Positions 35,594 to 46,621 of a stretch of 64,000 nucleotides of DNA are shown in pieces. The notes beneath the pieces are model-generated. The model ran no database searches. It was not told the origin of the DNA and saw nothing but the letters and a program-made list of their open reading frames with translations. This stretch comes from Gymnothorax reevesii (Eukaryota > Chordata > Actinopteri > Anguilliformes > Muraenidae). The DNA is taken from contig CM056577.1 of the NCBI GenBank assembly GCA_029721435.1, positions 30,720,719 through 30,784,718 on the forward strand, given 5' to 3'. How positions within the stretch are numbered: the first letter of the stretch is position 1; every line of letters starts with the position of its first letter. A program made the position numbers and the translations under genes.

Positions 35594-36641
35594 ATAATTC
35601 TCTCGGAGTATTGCACCATTAGTAAATGCTTATATTCAGTTATGTCAATGTCACCGATGTTATGTTTCTGTAGAATGTTCATAAAGGAACATGGCCTGGA
35701 GGGCAAGGTGGAGCCAGAGTGGATAAAACATAAATGAGAGAACCTCAAACAGAAATATAAAGTTGAAAAATCATATGCACTACAGTCAACACAAAATAAA
35801 CAAGATGATGATGGGGATCGTGAACTTAATCAAAATATTAACCAAAAAATGCTTTTTGTATAATTCTGTTCTGAATTGAGAAAACGTTTATAAAGTTGAG
35901 GGAAAAATGCAGCAGTGTTGATTTTCAAGAGATCATGAAAATGTAAGAGACAACAAGTGATATTAAGAGTTGTGACCAGCTGGTTTATTGCATTGTGGAT
36001 TTTCATATACTTTTACATTGCTTTGCTCTGATGATGCATAACAACCTTGCATGAGAGAAAAAACTGTCATGTACCATGGAATACTCACACTAATTAAATT
36101 GCCTGAGAGAACCTAAACAATAATGGAAGGTGTTGCATCTGGTTTTTGCTCTGCAGAAATGTACTAAATATTACATGGGAACATGAAAAAGTCAAATATC
36201 AACCAGTTGACTAACTTATCTAAAAACCCCTCTTTTTCAGGTGGGAAAAGATCATACATGAATTGAGCAGCTTCTTTTTAGCTTTCATGTTCCAGCACCA
36301 TGTTTGAGGGAGATAACTTCGACTACCACTCTTAGCTATAGGTTTTCCAGCAATGTTTCTGAAATCATAACTTAACCACTAAGCAGATGATTGGTCCACA
36401 TAGTTTTACCCCGTTAGCCAGAGCGTTTCCAGGTAGATCCAGACAGGCCTTCGTGGTTACTGTATCGGCCCAGGTGGTAAAACCACCCTCCTTACTTTGC
36501 CCTGCCTGGCAATCCTGCACTTTACCTGTCTACACCTCTTACGCCTCGGACGAGGGGTTTGATTTTGAAGAGGCAATAATAAAAGAACTATAATACAACT
36601 ATGTACACCAGGGGTGAATCACTCTTAATATTTTAGATAAA
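35594..36641. other. No gene recognised; possible Harbinger interior
   Basis: The stretch lies between the Myb/SANT-like fragment and the transposase and may be decayed Harbinger sequence. No terminal repeats or motifs were found. Confidence 0.35.
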
Positions 36642-37096
36642 TCAGGAACTAAGAACTCCAGGGGCAGAGAAACACAAACCAAAAAAAAAAAAACTAACAA
36701 AAATCATGTTCTTGCAGCACTGCAATGGGAACATCAGGAGCAAACACTTATGCTGCAAGTCCGTCCCTGAGGGTGTCCCCGGACCGCTGGAGTGGCTCGT
36801 GGGCTTCAACATCATCAGTATCATCGCCATCATCCCGTCATCCTCGTCTACAACCTCAAGCTCCAAGACGTCCCCATTCCCAAGGCAGACGTTATGCAGG
36901 AAAAGGCGGCACAGATGACCTCAGGCACAAACTCCACCTTCGCCTCCAGTGCCTTCAGGAAAATGGAATGACACCTGCTCTTGAGGACCCAAAATGCCCT
37001 CTCCACCAGGCACCGTGCGTCGGACAGCCTGATGTGGTACCTGCCTTCCATAGGATTCCGGACAGGCTCCCGGAATGGCGTCATCAGGCAGATGGG

Positions 37097-38304
37097 CAGG
37101 GCCGGCCCTAGCCTTTTTGGCGCCCTAGGCGAATTTGCTCAATGCGGCCCCCCCCCACCGGCCTCAGGAAATACAAATACTTGAGAAAATAGGAGCGCCC
37201 GAGGGCTTACCTGTCCTTTTCATTATGGAAAAAATATTGTAAATAATTGGTATTATTAGGATAACGAGCCCACTGTCGTATAAATATGTTTTACCAAGAA
37301 GGTTACTGTTCAATGATTGGACGGCGAGAATTATTACCCTGTGCCGTTTAAAAACAGAACGGTTTTATTATTGACGAAAAGTATCTAATGCATTTCACTT
37401 CTGTACACTCAGAAAGGGCGTATGGCTCCCTCTGTTGATTGGATGTAAAACAAAAGCTTTATTCCCGAAATTAATCAAGGCTCAGGCAGATGTCATGAAA
37501 GACGAACATGGAACCCCATATAACCACTTGTCCTCTTCTTACTGATCGCTCGTTCGCTAACTTGAGATGCGCCCTCACGTCACGTGACGTAAATGGCCAA
37601 GTGACAAACATAGTCACTTTAGTTTATTTTATTATTTTATTTGTTATTTTTAGGGCTGTCAAAATTTACGCGTTAATGCGGATTAATCCATCATCATTAT
37701 TAATCTGATTAAAAATTTTAACGCGATTAATCCATTTGCAGCGCAGAATTACTCAAAATCCCTGAAACGTCGCAGGCAGTTTGTCCAAGTAGTGTTACAG
37801 TTGCGCATGCGAAAATGGGCAGTTGATCCAGCAGAAGCCAAGGCAGAACCAAACAACTCGGTATGGAAGACGCTAAAGACGCTCGCGGACATGGAACTGC
37901 AAATTTAAGCATGTAGTTACAGTACTCGATCACAAGATGGTACCCCCAGATCAGTTATTGAATATTCACATGCAAGCCGAGCCAGAACACTATTTAATAG
38001 CCTGCGACGTTTCAGGGATTTTGAGTAATTCTGCGCTGCAAATGGATTAATTGCGTTAAAATTTTTAATCTGATTAATAGTGATGATGATGGATTAATCC
38101 GCATTAATGCGTTAATTTTGACAGCCCTAGTTATTTTGTTATAAGACAAAAAAAACGTAAATGGGGCGCAAGTGGGCGTCACAAGTCATTTTATGATTTT
38201 TATTTTTAAAAATTTCCAGAGGAGGAGGGCGCCGGCAGTGCGCCCCTCCAGCAGATGGCGCCCTAGGCGACCGCCTATGTCGCCTATGCCTAGGGCCGGC
38301 CCTG
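37097..38304. mobile_element. hAT element inserted in the Harbinger transposase
   Basis: CAGGGCCGGCCCTAG at the left and its mirror CTAGGGCCGGCCCTG at the right are flanked by a perfect 8-bp duplication, CAGATGGG (37089-37096 and 38305-38312). The 1208-bp interior has no transposase and itself contains a second hAT element at 37651-38129. GGCGCCCTAGGCGA occurs at both subtermini. Removing the element with one duplication rejoins the Harbinger reading at CAEPI/CLMTPF, which dates it after Harbinger. Confidence 0.93.
37651..38129. mobile_element. hAT-type MITE nested in the hAT element
   Basis: TAGGGCTGTCAAAATTTACG at the left mirrors TTTTGACAGCCCTA at the right. A perfect 8-bp duplication, GTTATTTT, lies at 37643-37650 and 38130-38137. 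Inverted arms are about 160 bases long and nearly identical, including GCAGCGCAGAATTACTCAAA. It is 479 bp and non-coding. It is the youngest of three nested insertions at this site. Confidence 0.93.
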
Positions 38305-38640
38305 CAGATGGGCTCTGCCAAGCACGGGTATCCGCCATCTCCCAGCAGACACCATCCAGGAGGTGGGTACAGCTGGTGGATATAGAACGGGCTGCATCTC
38401 AGGACCCGGGCATCATGGACGCAGCCGGGGAGGCCCAGCACCACATCCAGAAAGTGACCCTTGTGGTCGCAGATGGCCTGGAACTGGACCAAGAAGAACA
38501 GCTTCCTGTTTTAATAGTCCGCTGCAAACCGCCCAGGTGGAACAATGTGGACATGGCAGCCATCAATGCTCCCTGCCACCCGGCCAAAGGCTGGGGAACC
38601 AGACAGCTGCTGGAACCCAGCTCCAATCTCCTCCAGCTCT

Positions 38641-40724
38641 TCAGGGGTAGGGAGGCGGATTAGCCTTAGCAAATTTTCACTTAAGTTTTCTGTTAAGTAG
38701 GTTCAAAGTCAGAAAAAAATATTCAAACCCCGGACACTATGTTTTTATGGCATTAACATTACATCAAATGCAAAATATCTAGATCTTGTACATCATTTTA
38801 TACATATGTATTTCTCTGTAATTTAGCAGGGCATATTTGGGACTGTTGGAAACCTTGGGATCTCTGCTAGAATTTGAAATAGAACTGGAATCCCAAAGGT
38901 TTGACACAAGCTGCTCCTAATGGACTAATATATGGGTCCATAGGTTTTCTGTGGTTAAAAACTGTCCTGGCCACTTTTGAGAAATTAACAGCGTTCGGAC
39001 ACTTTTATGAGAGACGGCAAAATTGGTATTGCTAAAACATAATAAAAACTCCTGAAAGAGTTTAAAAGGTACATAGAAGTCAGAGTTTGAGTCATAATCT
39101 CGGTAATTCTGGTCAGGTGATTCTGTAGTAAACTCAGCTGATAAGGAAACTACAATGCGCCCGTGATTTGATTAGCAAAGCACATCATATTGCCCTGTGC
39201 TTTTGTTTGACTCATATATTGCAAATTTGCTTTTTTGGCATCTGACCTCCAGCAGAAAAACTTGAATGAGGTTGAGCTCCTTGAAGATTTTATCACTTGT
39301 TCCAGTGGATTAGTTCCTTTATAGAGTCACTATCATCTCTGACTCAAAGCAGCCCTCCTCTGTCTTGCCCATAAGGAGTACCCAAATGATTCTCACCTAC
39401 GTGCAGTAATATGATTATACATTTATTGATATCAGTGGGCTATAATAGCTATTGCAATAAAATTAAGGCTTCCTCTTTCAAGTGACATTTGTACTGATGG
39501 TAGACCTTAAACTGACTTAATCTGGCAATGAAGACAAACGGCTTTTTAAACGCCGTCGTAACCAAGCATGCTCGCTGCACAAAGGAGAAAGGAGACAAAT
39601 GAGATCTCTCAAAATTGAAAGGGTATTTAATTGCCCTGATAAGAGAAAGCTTTAAAAAAAAATCTGTGCAAAAATTGCACTGGGAACTGCACAAATTTAC
39701 AAAGCTCTGTGAGGGGTTTTGCAGAAACAGATGGATGGTCCCCCACGGGCAACAAAAGTGGAGCAGGGGGCAATGATCTTTGTGTATTAATAGTAAATGT
39801 TTACTTAAATTTGTCCTGTGCCCTGGTGTGTTATAATAATGTAGTTTTGTTCCAGGCTCATGAATCTTCCCTGCCACCCCTGGTATCACTCTTTTTGTTC
39901 CCCTAACGCACAAGGCAAAGTAACGAGGGAGGCCCTAACTGCATCCTGAGAAAAGAGCGGTATTTGGTCAGTCTCCATAGAGGAACGCTAAGCAGATTCT
40001 TTAATTGAACCGTTTTTTATGGGTGAGAAATCTGAAAGCTCCCAGATTTAAATATGTTGCCCCACAAATAAACCTTCAACTGGAAAGGCATTTTCTTTGA
40101 AATCACTGCGTGGGACATGCTAACCTGAGAGCGCATTTCCTCATTGTTGTTCTTAATCTAACCCTTCTTTCCAAACGTGAAATAAAGTTGATTGAACATA
40201 GCAGGGGCCAAACCCTGGAATATTGTAGGGTTAAGGGGCCCTGCTTGAGGGCCCAACAGGTACCCTGATGTGTTTGTGGCTGCACTGGACCTTGAATCAT
40301 CAACCATCCAAGTCTGAGTTGAGCAGCTGGGCCAGGGGGCAGATTAAATTTGAGATGAACACAGAACAAGACCTACCTGCAGCATTGTGGGATTGAGTAA
40401 CCAGGAGGTGTGGAGGACAGACTCTGATGCTCTGGCACCTCAGGCGTGAGTCAGGGGGGATGCCCAAAGCTGTTAAAACCACCAACATCACCAGTGGGGG
40501 ATCTGTCAGCCCTGAGGGTACCTGAGTTGGGCTCGCATTCAGCAGCAGGATCAGAGAGCACAAGTTAATGAGTCTGTACCGTCACTATAATTTTTCATCC
40601 TTTAAAGCCAAAGACCTTGTGACAGACTCAACCAATCAAGAAAAAAGGGATTTAATTGTGCCAGCCTGCTCTTTATGTCAACACCGCCTGATTCCACAGG
40701 GGCTCAAGAGGACTTAAGATTTCA
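38641..40724. other. Non-coding stretch
   Basis: No gene or transposon ends were recognised. The minus-strand frame at 39449-39913 is long (154 codons) but shows no motif or codon-like bias. Confidence 0.45.
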
Positions 40725-40990
40725 AGATTTAACAAGATTAAACTCTTCAACATGGGCGACACTGATACCTCACTGCAAGTGAGTTTTCTCCAGGTACTCC
40801 TATTTCCCCCCACAGTCCAAACACATGTGTGAATGAATGGTGTGTGAATGGTGTTTGAGCCCAGCAATGAATTTGCAAGCTGTCCAGGGTGTGTCCCTGC
40901 CTTTCGCCCGTAGTTGGCTAGGATAGGCTCCAGCTCCACCGTGACCCTAGTGAGGAAGAAACAATATAGATACTGTATGGATGGATGACT
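40725..40990 (+). repeat. Dispersed retroposon relic with GGAT tail
   Basis: CCCACAGTCCAAACACATG, then GTGTGAATGGTG, GCTGTCCAGGGTGTGTCCC and GATAGGCTCCAGC, ending in ATGGATGGATG, follow the order of a very common fish retroposon 3' segment. The copy is degraded and lacks coding sequence. Confidence 0.7.
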
Positions 40991-41988
40991 GTTCTGTTCA
41001 ATATGGTTGATCTCCAGTCTGTTTTCACAACCCCCATTCATCCATCCTCTTTCCCATTTATTCCTGGTCAGGCTATTGGGGGGCCTGTGGCCTACATGTC
41101 CCAGCATCCAATGGGAGAGAGGCAGGCGAACACACTGCATCCTTCGCTAGTCCTCAGCAGTGGCTACACTTATGCCTTCGATTGAGCTACATCAGTCATT
41201 TTACGGTCACTTTCAGGGAGATCAATTGACTTTGCTTTTGAACTATGTTAACTGCAATATGAGTCACTTTAAATCATTTTTATCTTCTCCTGAATCAAAC
41301 TACATCAATTTGACAAGTTCAAATACTCCACCGTAGAACCCTTACAGAAAAGTTTTCATTCATAAAAATGGGACACAGCTCAAAAGCTTTATTGCAATTG
41401 CCGGCCCTTTCGGATGACCTCTAATGAATCAAGGACTTGCGAATTTAGTACCCTCACATCATAGCATAATGCCGCATATTGATGTAGACAGTGTGCTTAC
41501 ATGGCCCCGCTGTGATCCAGTACATGTGTACTTGGTGAAAACATTCTTTTGTCCTTATTTCTGTATGAAGTGAACTTGAACAGAGTGTTCCTGTAGCAGT
41601 ATATTCAGCAATCACCTTCACGATGACAGATTAGGAACTGAAAGCTCTTCAATCATAATTTTGAACTCAAAGCTGTAGGAAACAGTAGGTGAGGTGTGGG
41701 AGTCATCTGATCAGTCAAATCTAGTTTTCGATTATTTGGCCTGTAGCTGCTATATCCAGATTAACACATACTTATTCAGATTGCATTCTCCAACATTCTA
41801 GGTCAGCGTCAAAGAACTTCATTGCGGTCCAGATTACCAGTAGTGATTGTTTGGTAATTAAGAACATCCGAATCACGCACGGTATTTGTGATTTCAGGCG
41901 ATGTTCATCCACACTCATATGCTTTCATTTTAAAGCGCATAACTTTTGCAACGTTTTGCCCAACTTCCACACTACTCCGATGTTTTTA
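40991..41988. other. Non-coding stretch
   Basis: Nothing recognised; ORFs at 40985-41185 lack motifs. Confidence 0.5.
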
Positions 41989-41989
41989 A

Positions 41990-42201
41990 TCCTTTGAACC
42001 CTATTAGGCCTGTTTAGTGGCCACATCAACAATGGGTGGAAAACCTGAAATGCCAGAAAACTGGCTCCCAAACGGGCTTTGATCGCGTGACTTTTGGTCA
42101 TGTGACCTTGCCTACGATCAGGTTTTTTCCCAATCACGATAAGTCGTCTGTAGGCATAGGTAGGGGTCACTTCCCCTTTATATACTACAGGGTTCAAAGG
42201 A
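41990..42201. mobile_element. 212-bp TTAA-type MITE
   Basis: TTAA at 41986-41989 and 42202-42205 flank inverted ends TCCTTTGAACCCT and AGGGTTCAAAGGA, 13 bases perfect. No coding capacity. It could be Kolobok- or piggyBac-derived. Confidence 0.85.
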
Positions 42202-42205
42202 TTAA

Positions 42206-42483
42206 ACTCTTAAAATAAAGGCTTTCAAAAATGCTCCTGACGCTGGTTTAGTTTGGAAACCCTGGGACTGCAATTTAATGCAGCTTCAGACCATTTTCCT
42301 TTTGAAATACTGGTTTAAAATGAAAACATATCAGTGCAAACATAGCCTAAGACCTGAAGGAGTGTTTGCACTTGAAGGAAGATGTCTCCACAAACTACAA
42401 TTACTCCCCTGCATGAGGGACAGTGTCCTTCTGACGTCCAAGGTCATTATGGACAGTGACGCAGACATCAGAAAAATCGAAGG
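42206..42483. other. Short non-coding gap
   Basis: No feature seen between the two transposons. Confidence 0.5.
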
Positions 42484-42491
42484 GTCACCAC

Positions 42492-43258
42492 CAGCAGCGG
42501 CTCTAGACCCGGGAATGGCGGGGCGCAGTCACGTCCCTTTATGACAATTAGTCCTGGGTAGTTTGCAATCATTTTCCTTTACTGACGCGTTTTCCAATTA
42601 CCGTACTTGGCAACTTAAGACACGGTCTCTCCATATGTGATCGAACAACGATGAAATTATGGGCGAAATTCAGTACAGAAAAAAAAATTACTTATTAATT
42701 GGCCAGTACTTCGCGTTGATTGATCAGGTCCGTGTTCCCATGAAATATCACCTTTCACTCTCGGTATTGCGTGGGTTGGTAAAAAAAAAAGTGGCACTTG
42801 GCAGTTAAATAGGCAGCCTGCTGCTCAAGCTGTTTGCGTGAGAGGCGACAGGTATGCAAGTTTGACTAACGTTGATTTAAATACAGCAAATAAGCGTCCA
42901 GATGAATGATTGTCTTCTTACGTAATCGGGGAGAACAAGCAGCAGCTGTTAACTGTGGAGTGCTCTTGGAGCGAACCTTAGGTTACTCATGAAAATGACT
43001 GAGAAGAGGTCAGGACTAAGGACTGTTTTAAACGGATGTTTTTGTCACAATTCTCAGTTCAGGTTCCGGCTATGAGCTGAATTAAGCCCATGATTTCATC
43101 GCCGTTTCATCGCATATGGAGAGACCGTGTCTTAAGTTGCCAAGTACGATAAATGGAAAACGCGTCAGTAAAGGAAAATGATTGCGAACTACCCAGGACT
43201 AATTGTCATAAAGGGACGTGTCTGCGCCCTGCCATTCCCGGGTATAGAGCCGCTACTG
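42492..43258. mobile_element. Non-autonomous hAT element (767 bp)
   Basis: CAGCAGCGGCTCTAGACCC at the left mirrors GGGTATAGAGCCGCTACTG at the right, with a perfect 8-bp duplication GTCACCAC (42484-42491 and 43259-43266). Inverted arms run about 190 bases and include GACACGGTCTCTCCATATG. The interior has no transposase. Confidence 0.93.
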
Positions 43259-43266
43259 GTCACCAC

Positions 43267-44012
43267 ATCAAATTAACATGCAACTAGCTGCAGCAAATGT
43301 GGTCATTTTGCATAATTACTTTACGATATCAAAGGTTAGCATTAAGCAAACCCAAGAGCTAGAGCAGGGCTTGCGTTTATCAACATCTGCTCGAACAGAA
43401 ATCTCCACAGAAATGAATGGTAAATCACACTGGGTTTTTTGGAAGTGGTGAAAAGCCTCCAAGTCGACTGAAATTTGCTTTATATGGAGCGAAACGATCT
43501 TGTTATTCCATCGCATATGAGTTATTTTGCTTGCAGGGAGCAACTTATTCTCTGACTGCCTCTTGCAATGAACTGACAATGTAGCATGACAGGGCTGCTT
43601 TAAAAATGTATTGCTTAGAATTACACTTTGAAAGGATATGTCTCCTGGTATGAAAAATTATAAAGGCTCAACTCAGAATAATAGACTACCACAAAAACCA
43701 CACACAGACTTTCAGAACATAATGACTGCAATTGTGTTTTCTTTTTCTCACAATTGGGAACCCTTAATTACATTTATGAGAGCTAATTGTTTCTGTACCC
43801 ACCAGTGGGCAGGGAGCAATTTGACCGTCATCCCACCAGAATGAAATACTCTTTCTCTTTAGACCAACGCAAGGATGTCACCGTAAGCAATGTCTCGTTT
43901 TAGTTCTAACACCAGACCATAGTAATCATCCATGTGCTAGAATCATACCTTAAGATTCTGAAGAACAAGTTATTACCTTCACCAGTAGGTACTGTGATCT
44001 TTAATATGTATT
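43267..44012. other. Non-coding stretch
   Basis: No gene recognised; composition is balanced and free of repeats. Confidence 0.5.
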
Positions 44013-44014
44013 TA

Positions 44015-45330
44015 CAGCGCCCTCCATAATTATTGGCACCCCTGGTTAAGATGTTTTCTTTAGCTTCTACTTTTGTAATAAATTCAGTTTTTTTCTAATA
44101 TAGGACCACAATGAAAAAAGAGGAAAATCCGACCTTTAATTCAAGTGCATTTATTCAGTGGGAAAAAAATCCTGCATTAAGAAATAATTCTTTTACATTA
44201 AATCATGAGTGCCACAATTGTTAGCACCCCTGATGTTAATACTTTGTACAACCCCCTTTTGCCAACAAAACAGCTCCTAATCTTCTCCTATAATGTTTCA
44301 CAAGATGGGAGAATACAGAAAGAGGGATCTTCGACCATTCCTCTTTGCACAATCTCTCTAAATCATCCAGCGAGCTGAGTCCTCTCCTCTGCACTCTCCT
44401 CTTCAGCTCACTCCACAGGTTTTCAATGGGGTTGAGGTCTGGGGACTCAGATGGCCATGGGAGGTGCTTGATTCTGTGTCTAATGAACCATTTCTGTGTA
44501 GATTTGGCCACATGTTCAGGGTCATTATCTTGCTGAAAGACCCAGTGACGACTCATCTTCAGCTTTCGGGCAGAGGTCACCAGATTTTGATTTAAAATGT
44601 CGTGGTATTTCAAAGTGTTCATAATGCCATGCACCCTAACAAGGTTCCCAGGGCCTCTGGAAGAGAAACAGGCCCACAGCATCACTGATCCTCCCCCATA
44701 CTTCACAGTGGGCATGAGGTGCTTTTCTGCATACTCATCTTTTGTGTTCCGCCATATCCACTTAGAGTGTTTGTAGCCAAAAAGTTCTATCTTGGTCTCA
44801 TCTGACCAAAGCACACAGTCCCAGATGAAGTCCCAGTACCGCTTAGTGCTTAGCCACATTTGCGTTTATGATTGTGAGTGAGAAAAGTTTTTTTCCATGC
44901 ATGCCTCCCAAACAGCTTGTTGGCATGTAGATAGCGGCTGATGGTTGTTTTGGAGACTTTGTGACCCCAAGATGCTACCATTTGTTACAATTCTTTGACA
45001 GTCAGCTTTTGAGAACTTTTTATTTCTCTTACCATCCTTCTCACTGTGCGTGGTTTTAAAAAAACCTTGCGTCCTCCTCCAGGCTTGTTTACCACTGAAC
45101 CAGTTGTTCTAAACTTCTTAATTATCCCTCTGATAGTAGATATGGGCAGGTGCAGGCGAGTGGCCATTTTCTTGTAGCCATTGCCTGACTTGTGAAGGTT
45201 GACACAGATCCTCCTTACTTGAATGGTGTGTTCCTTTGTCTTTCCCATGTTGAAGAGTGGATAAGAGAAATGGCCTTTGTGTCACGTCATATTTATACCC
45301 CAGGGAAACAGGAAGTGATGAATTACTAAT
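44015..45330 (-). mobile_element. Tc1-like transposon, 5' end truncated
   Basis: The left end CAGCGCCCTCCATAATTATT, next to TA at 44013-44014, is the terminal repeat of a common fish Tc1 family. A near-complete minus-strand transposase fills the element. The matching terminal repeat beyond about 45330 is not present, so the 5' end of the element is lost and it cannot move. The exact right limit is uncertain. Confidence 0.88.
44236..45248 (-). pseudogene. Tc1 transposase with one frameshift
   Basis: N-terminal part, 87 residues from 45248: MGKTKEHTIQVRRICVNLHK, a helix-turn-helix, then a GRKVFLKPRTVRRMVREI second HTH. After about 125 bases with a frame change, 207 residues from 44859 give VLWSDETKIELFG (first Asp), GGGSVMLWACFSSRGPG, WVFQQDNDPEHVA (second Asp) and SPDLNPIENLWSELKRR (Glu). 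All three DD34E catalytic residues are present and total length approaches the usual 340 residues. It is the best-preserved transposase in the window but is still broken by the frameshift. Confidence 0.92.
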
Positions 45331-46050
45331 TAAATTTTCCTACATACTCTGATCAACTTTGACCTGGCTTTTTCACTGGCCTCATATTACCACGCAAACA
45401 GTGACAGCAAAATGAACTGGCTACAAACAAGCTGTCTGTCTGGCTCATAACTTTAGACTGCAAGAACATCAGTTCGTTTTTTTTTTTTCCAAAACCTTTC
45501 TCTTAAAAGCATTTTGTTTACCTTCTGGATTCAAACGCGAAATGCACTCTCAAAGAAAGAGACAGTAAATTCTCCAGGGCAGTAAATTCTTTACCTTCTG
45601 CTCAGTGAATCTTCCCCTAACCTCAAATGTACACTACCTGCCTCCAGGCTCTATCTGATGACCAAACTTGCCTCCCACACAGCCACTTGTTTTGCTTCAA
45701 GTTCAGTTTCTACTTAAACAGATATAAGATAATTCATAGTTAAAGCAGCAGGCTTGCGCTGTCTCATTGTGATTCATTTTTCTCCTTTTTATGATGGACA
45801 GTGGGCTCTTGCAACATACAGAATTGCACACAGACGAAAAATACCACCCCCTCAAGCTTGCAGACTGTTGCAATTCCCGCTACATTTTAGAAGAAAGCCC
45901 GTCTAGTGTCAACCATGCCGCCATAAATTCTGCGATGTATGTATTGAGTCAGACATGATTAGCTGTTGTCTCTTTGACTGATGAACATTACTGACACATC
46001 CTGACTCCAGACAGACAAAGCAGCGTAGCCCCTGTACTCAAAGGGCCCCT
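45331..46050. other. Non-coding stretch
   Basis: Nothing recognised. A T-run at 45477-45488 is the only landmark. Confidence 0.5.
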
Positions 46051-46499
46051 TTAAAGGTTCCCTGATGTCCGAAATTGGCATTTAAAACTTGCTTTTGTAT
46101 TTTTTCGCGATGAATACGAATATGCAAACGCTTTTCCATGAAAATGTATTGTTTTTAAACTATTTTGGATTAATTAAACTGATCGGAAACGCCCCCTTCA
46201 AAATGTACGGAACTGGCCTTAAATGGCAACTGATGTCACGCAAGGCAGCCAGCTGGTCAGATCTCACTCGCTCCACAACGAAATGTACATGCACTACACT
46301 TTATTTACCACAGCCAGCTGACAGACCCTTACAAAAAACACTGCTGGAATACCGTAATATTCACCACCAAAAAACTATTGTATGACTGTAGTAATTGAAT
46401 GTTTTTTTTTTTTTTGGAACGCACAATATAGATTTGAGTGTTACTATTTAAATATTGTAGGGCTACCATAGCTAATGAAATAACAGTACAGAAAAAAAG

Positions 46500-46621
46500 C
46501 CATTGTAATACTATAAACTTCAGGATTATTCGCCAGGGCGTTTGCCGGAATAGGTGGCCTTGAGCCGCTTTCATACCAGATGCGAGGCGGGTTTTTCGCA
46601 TGACAGATTACATTCTGTCAT
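46500..46621. repeat. Left half of a palindromic MITE relative
   Basis: GGATTATTCGCCAGGGCGTT and GTTTTTCGCATGACAGATTA, reverse-complemented, match the segment at 55220-55320 that ends GGCGAATAATCC. It also resembles one arm of the palindrome at 21750-21911. It is cut by LINE copy 2. Confidence 0.6.

Larger units (their letters stand above)
36642..38640 (-). pseudogene. PIF/Harbinger transposase, split by a nested hAT insertion
   Basis: The minus-strand reading starts ELEEIGAGFQQLSG at 38640. It contains GSIDGCHVHIVPPG (first catalytic Asp), then FQAICDHKGHFLDV, PGCVHDARVL (second Asp) and LLGDGGYPCLAEPI. At 38305-38312 it is broken by a hAT element and resumes below 37096 as TPFREPVRNPMEGRYHIRLS, ARCLVERAFWVLKSR (with the third acidic residue in VERAF) and EVICAAF. 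A TAA stop lies at 38511-38513, and a shift at about 36910 moves the C-terminal reading (NVCLGNGDVLELE) to another frame. The layout matches DDE_Tnp_4/HARBI1-type transposases. Element ends were not found. Confidence 0.88.

Noticed and set aside
39449..39913. 154-codon minus-strand ORF
   Set aside because: No domain, no splice or promoter context and unremarkable composition.
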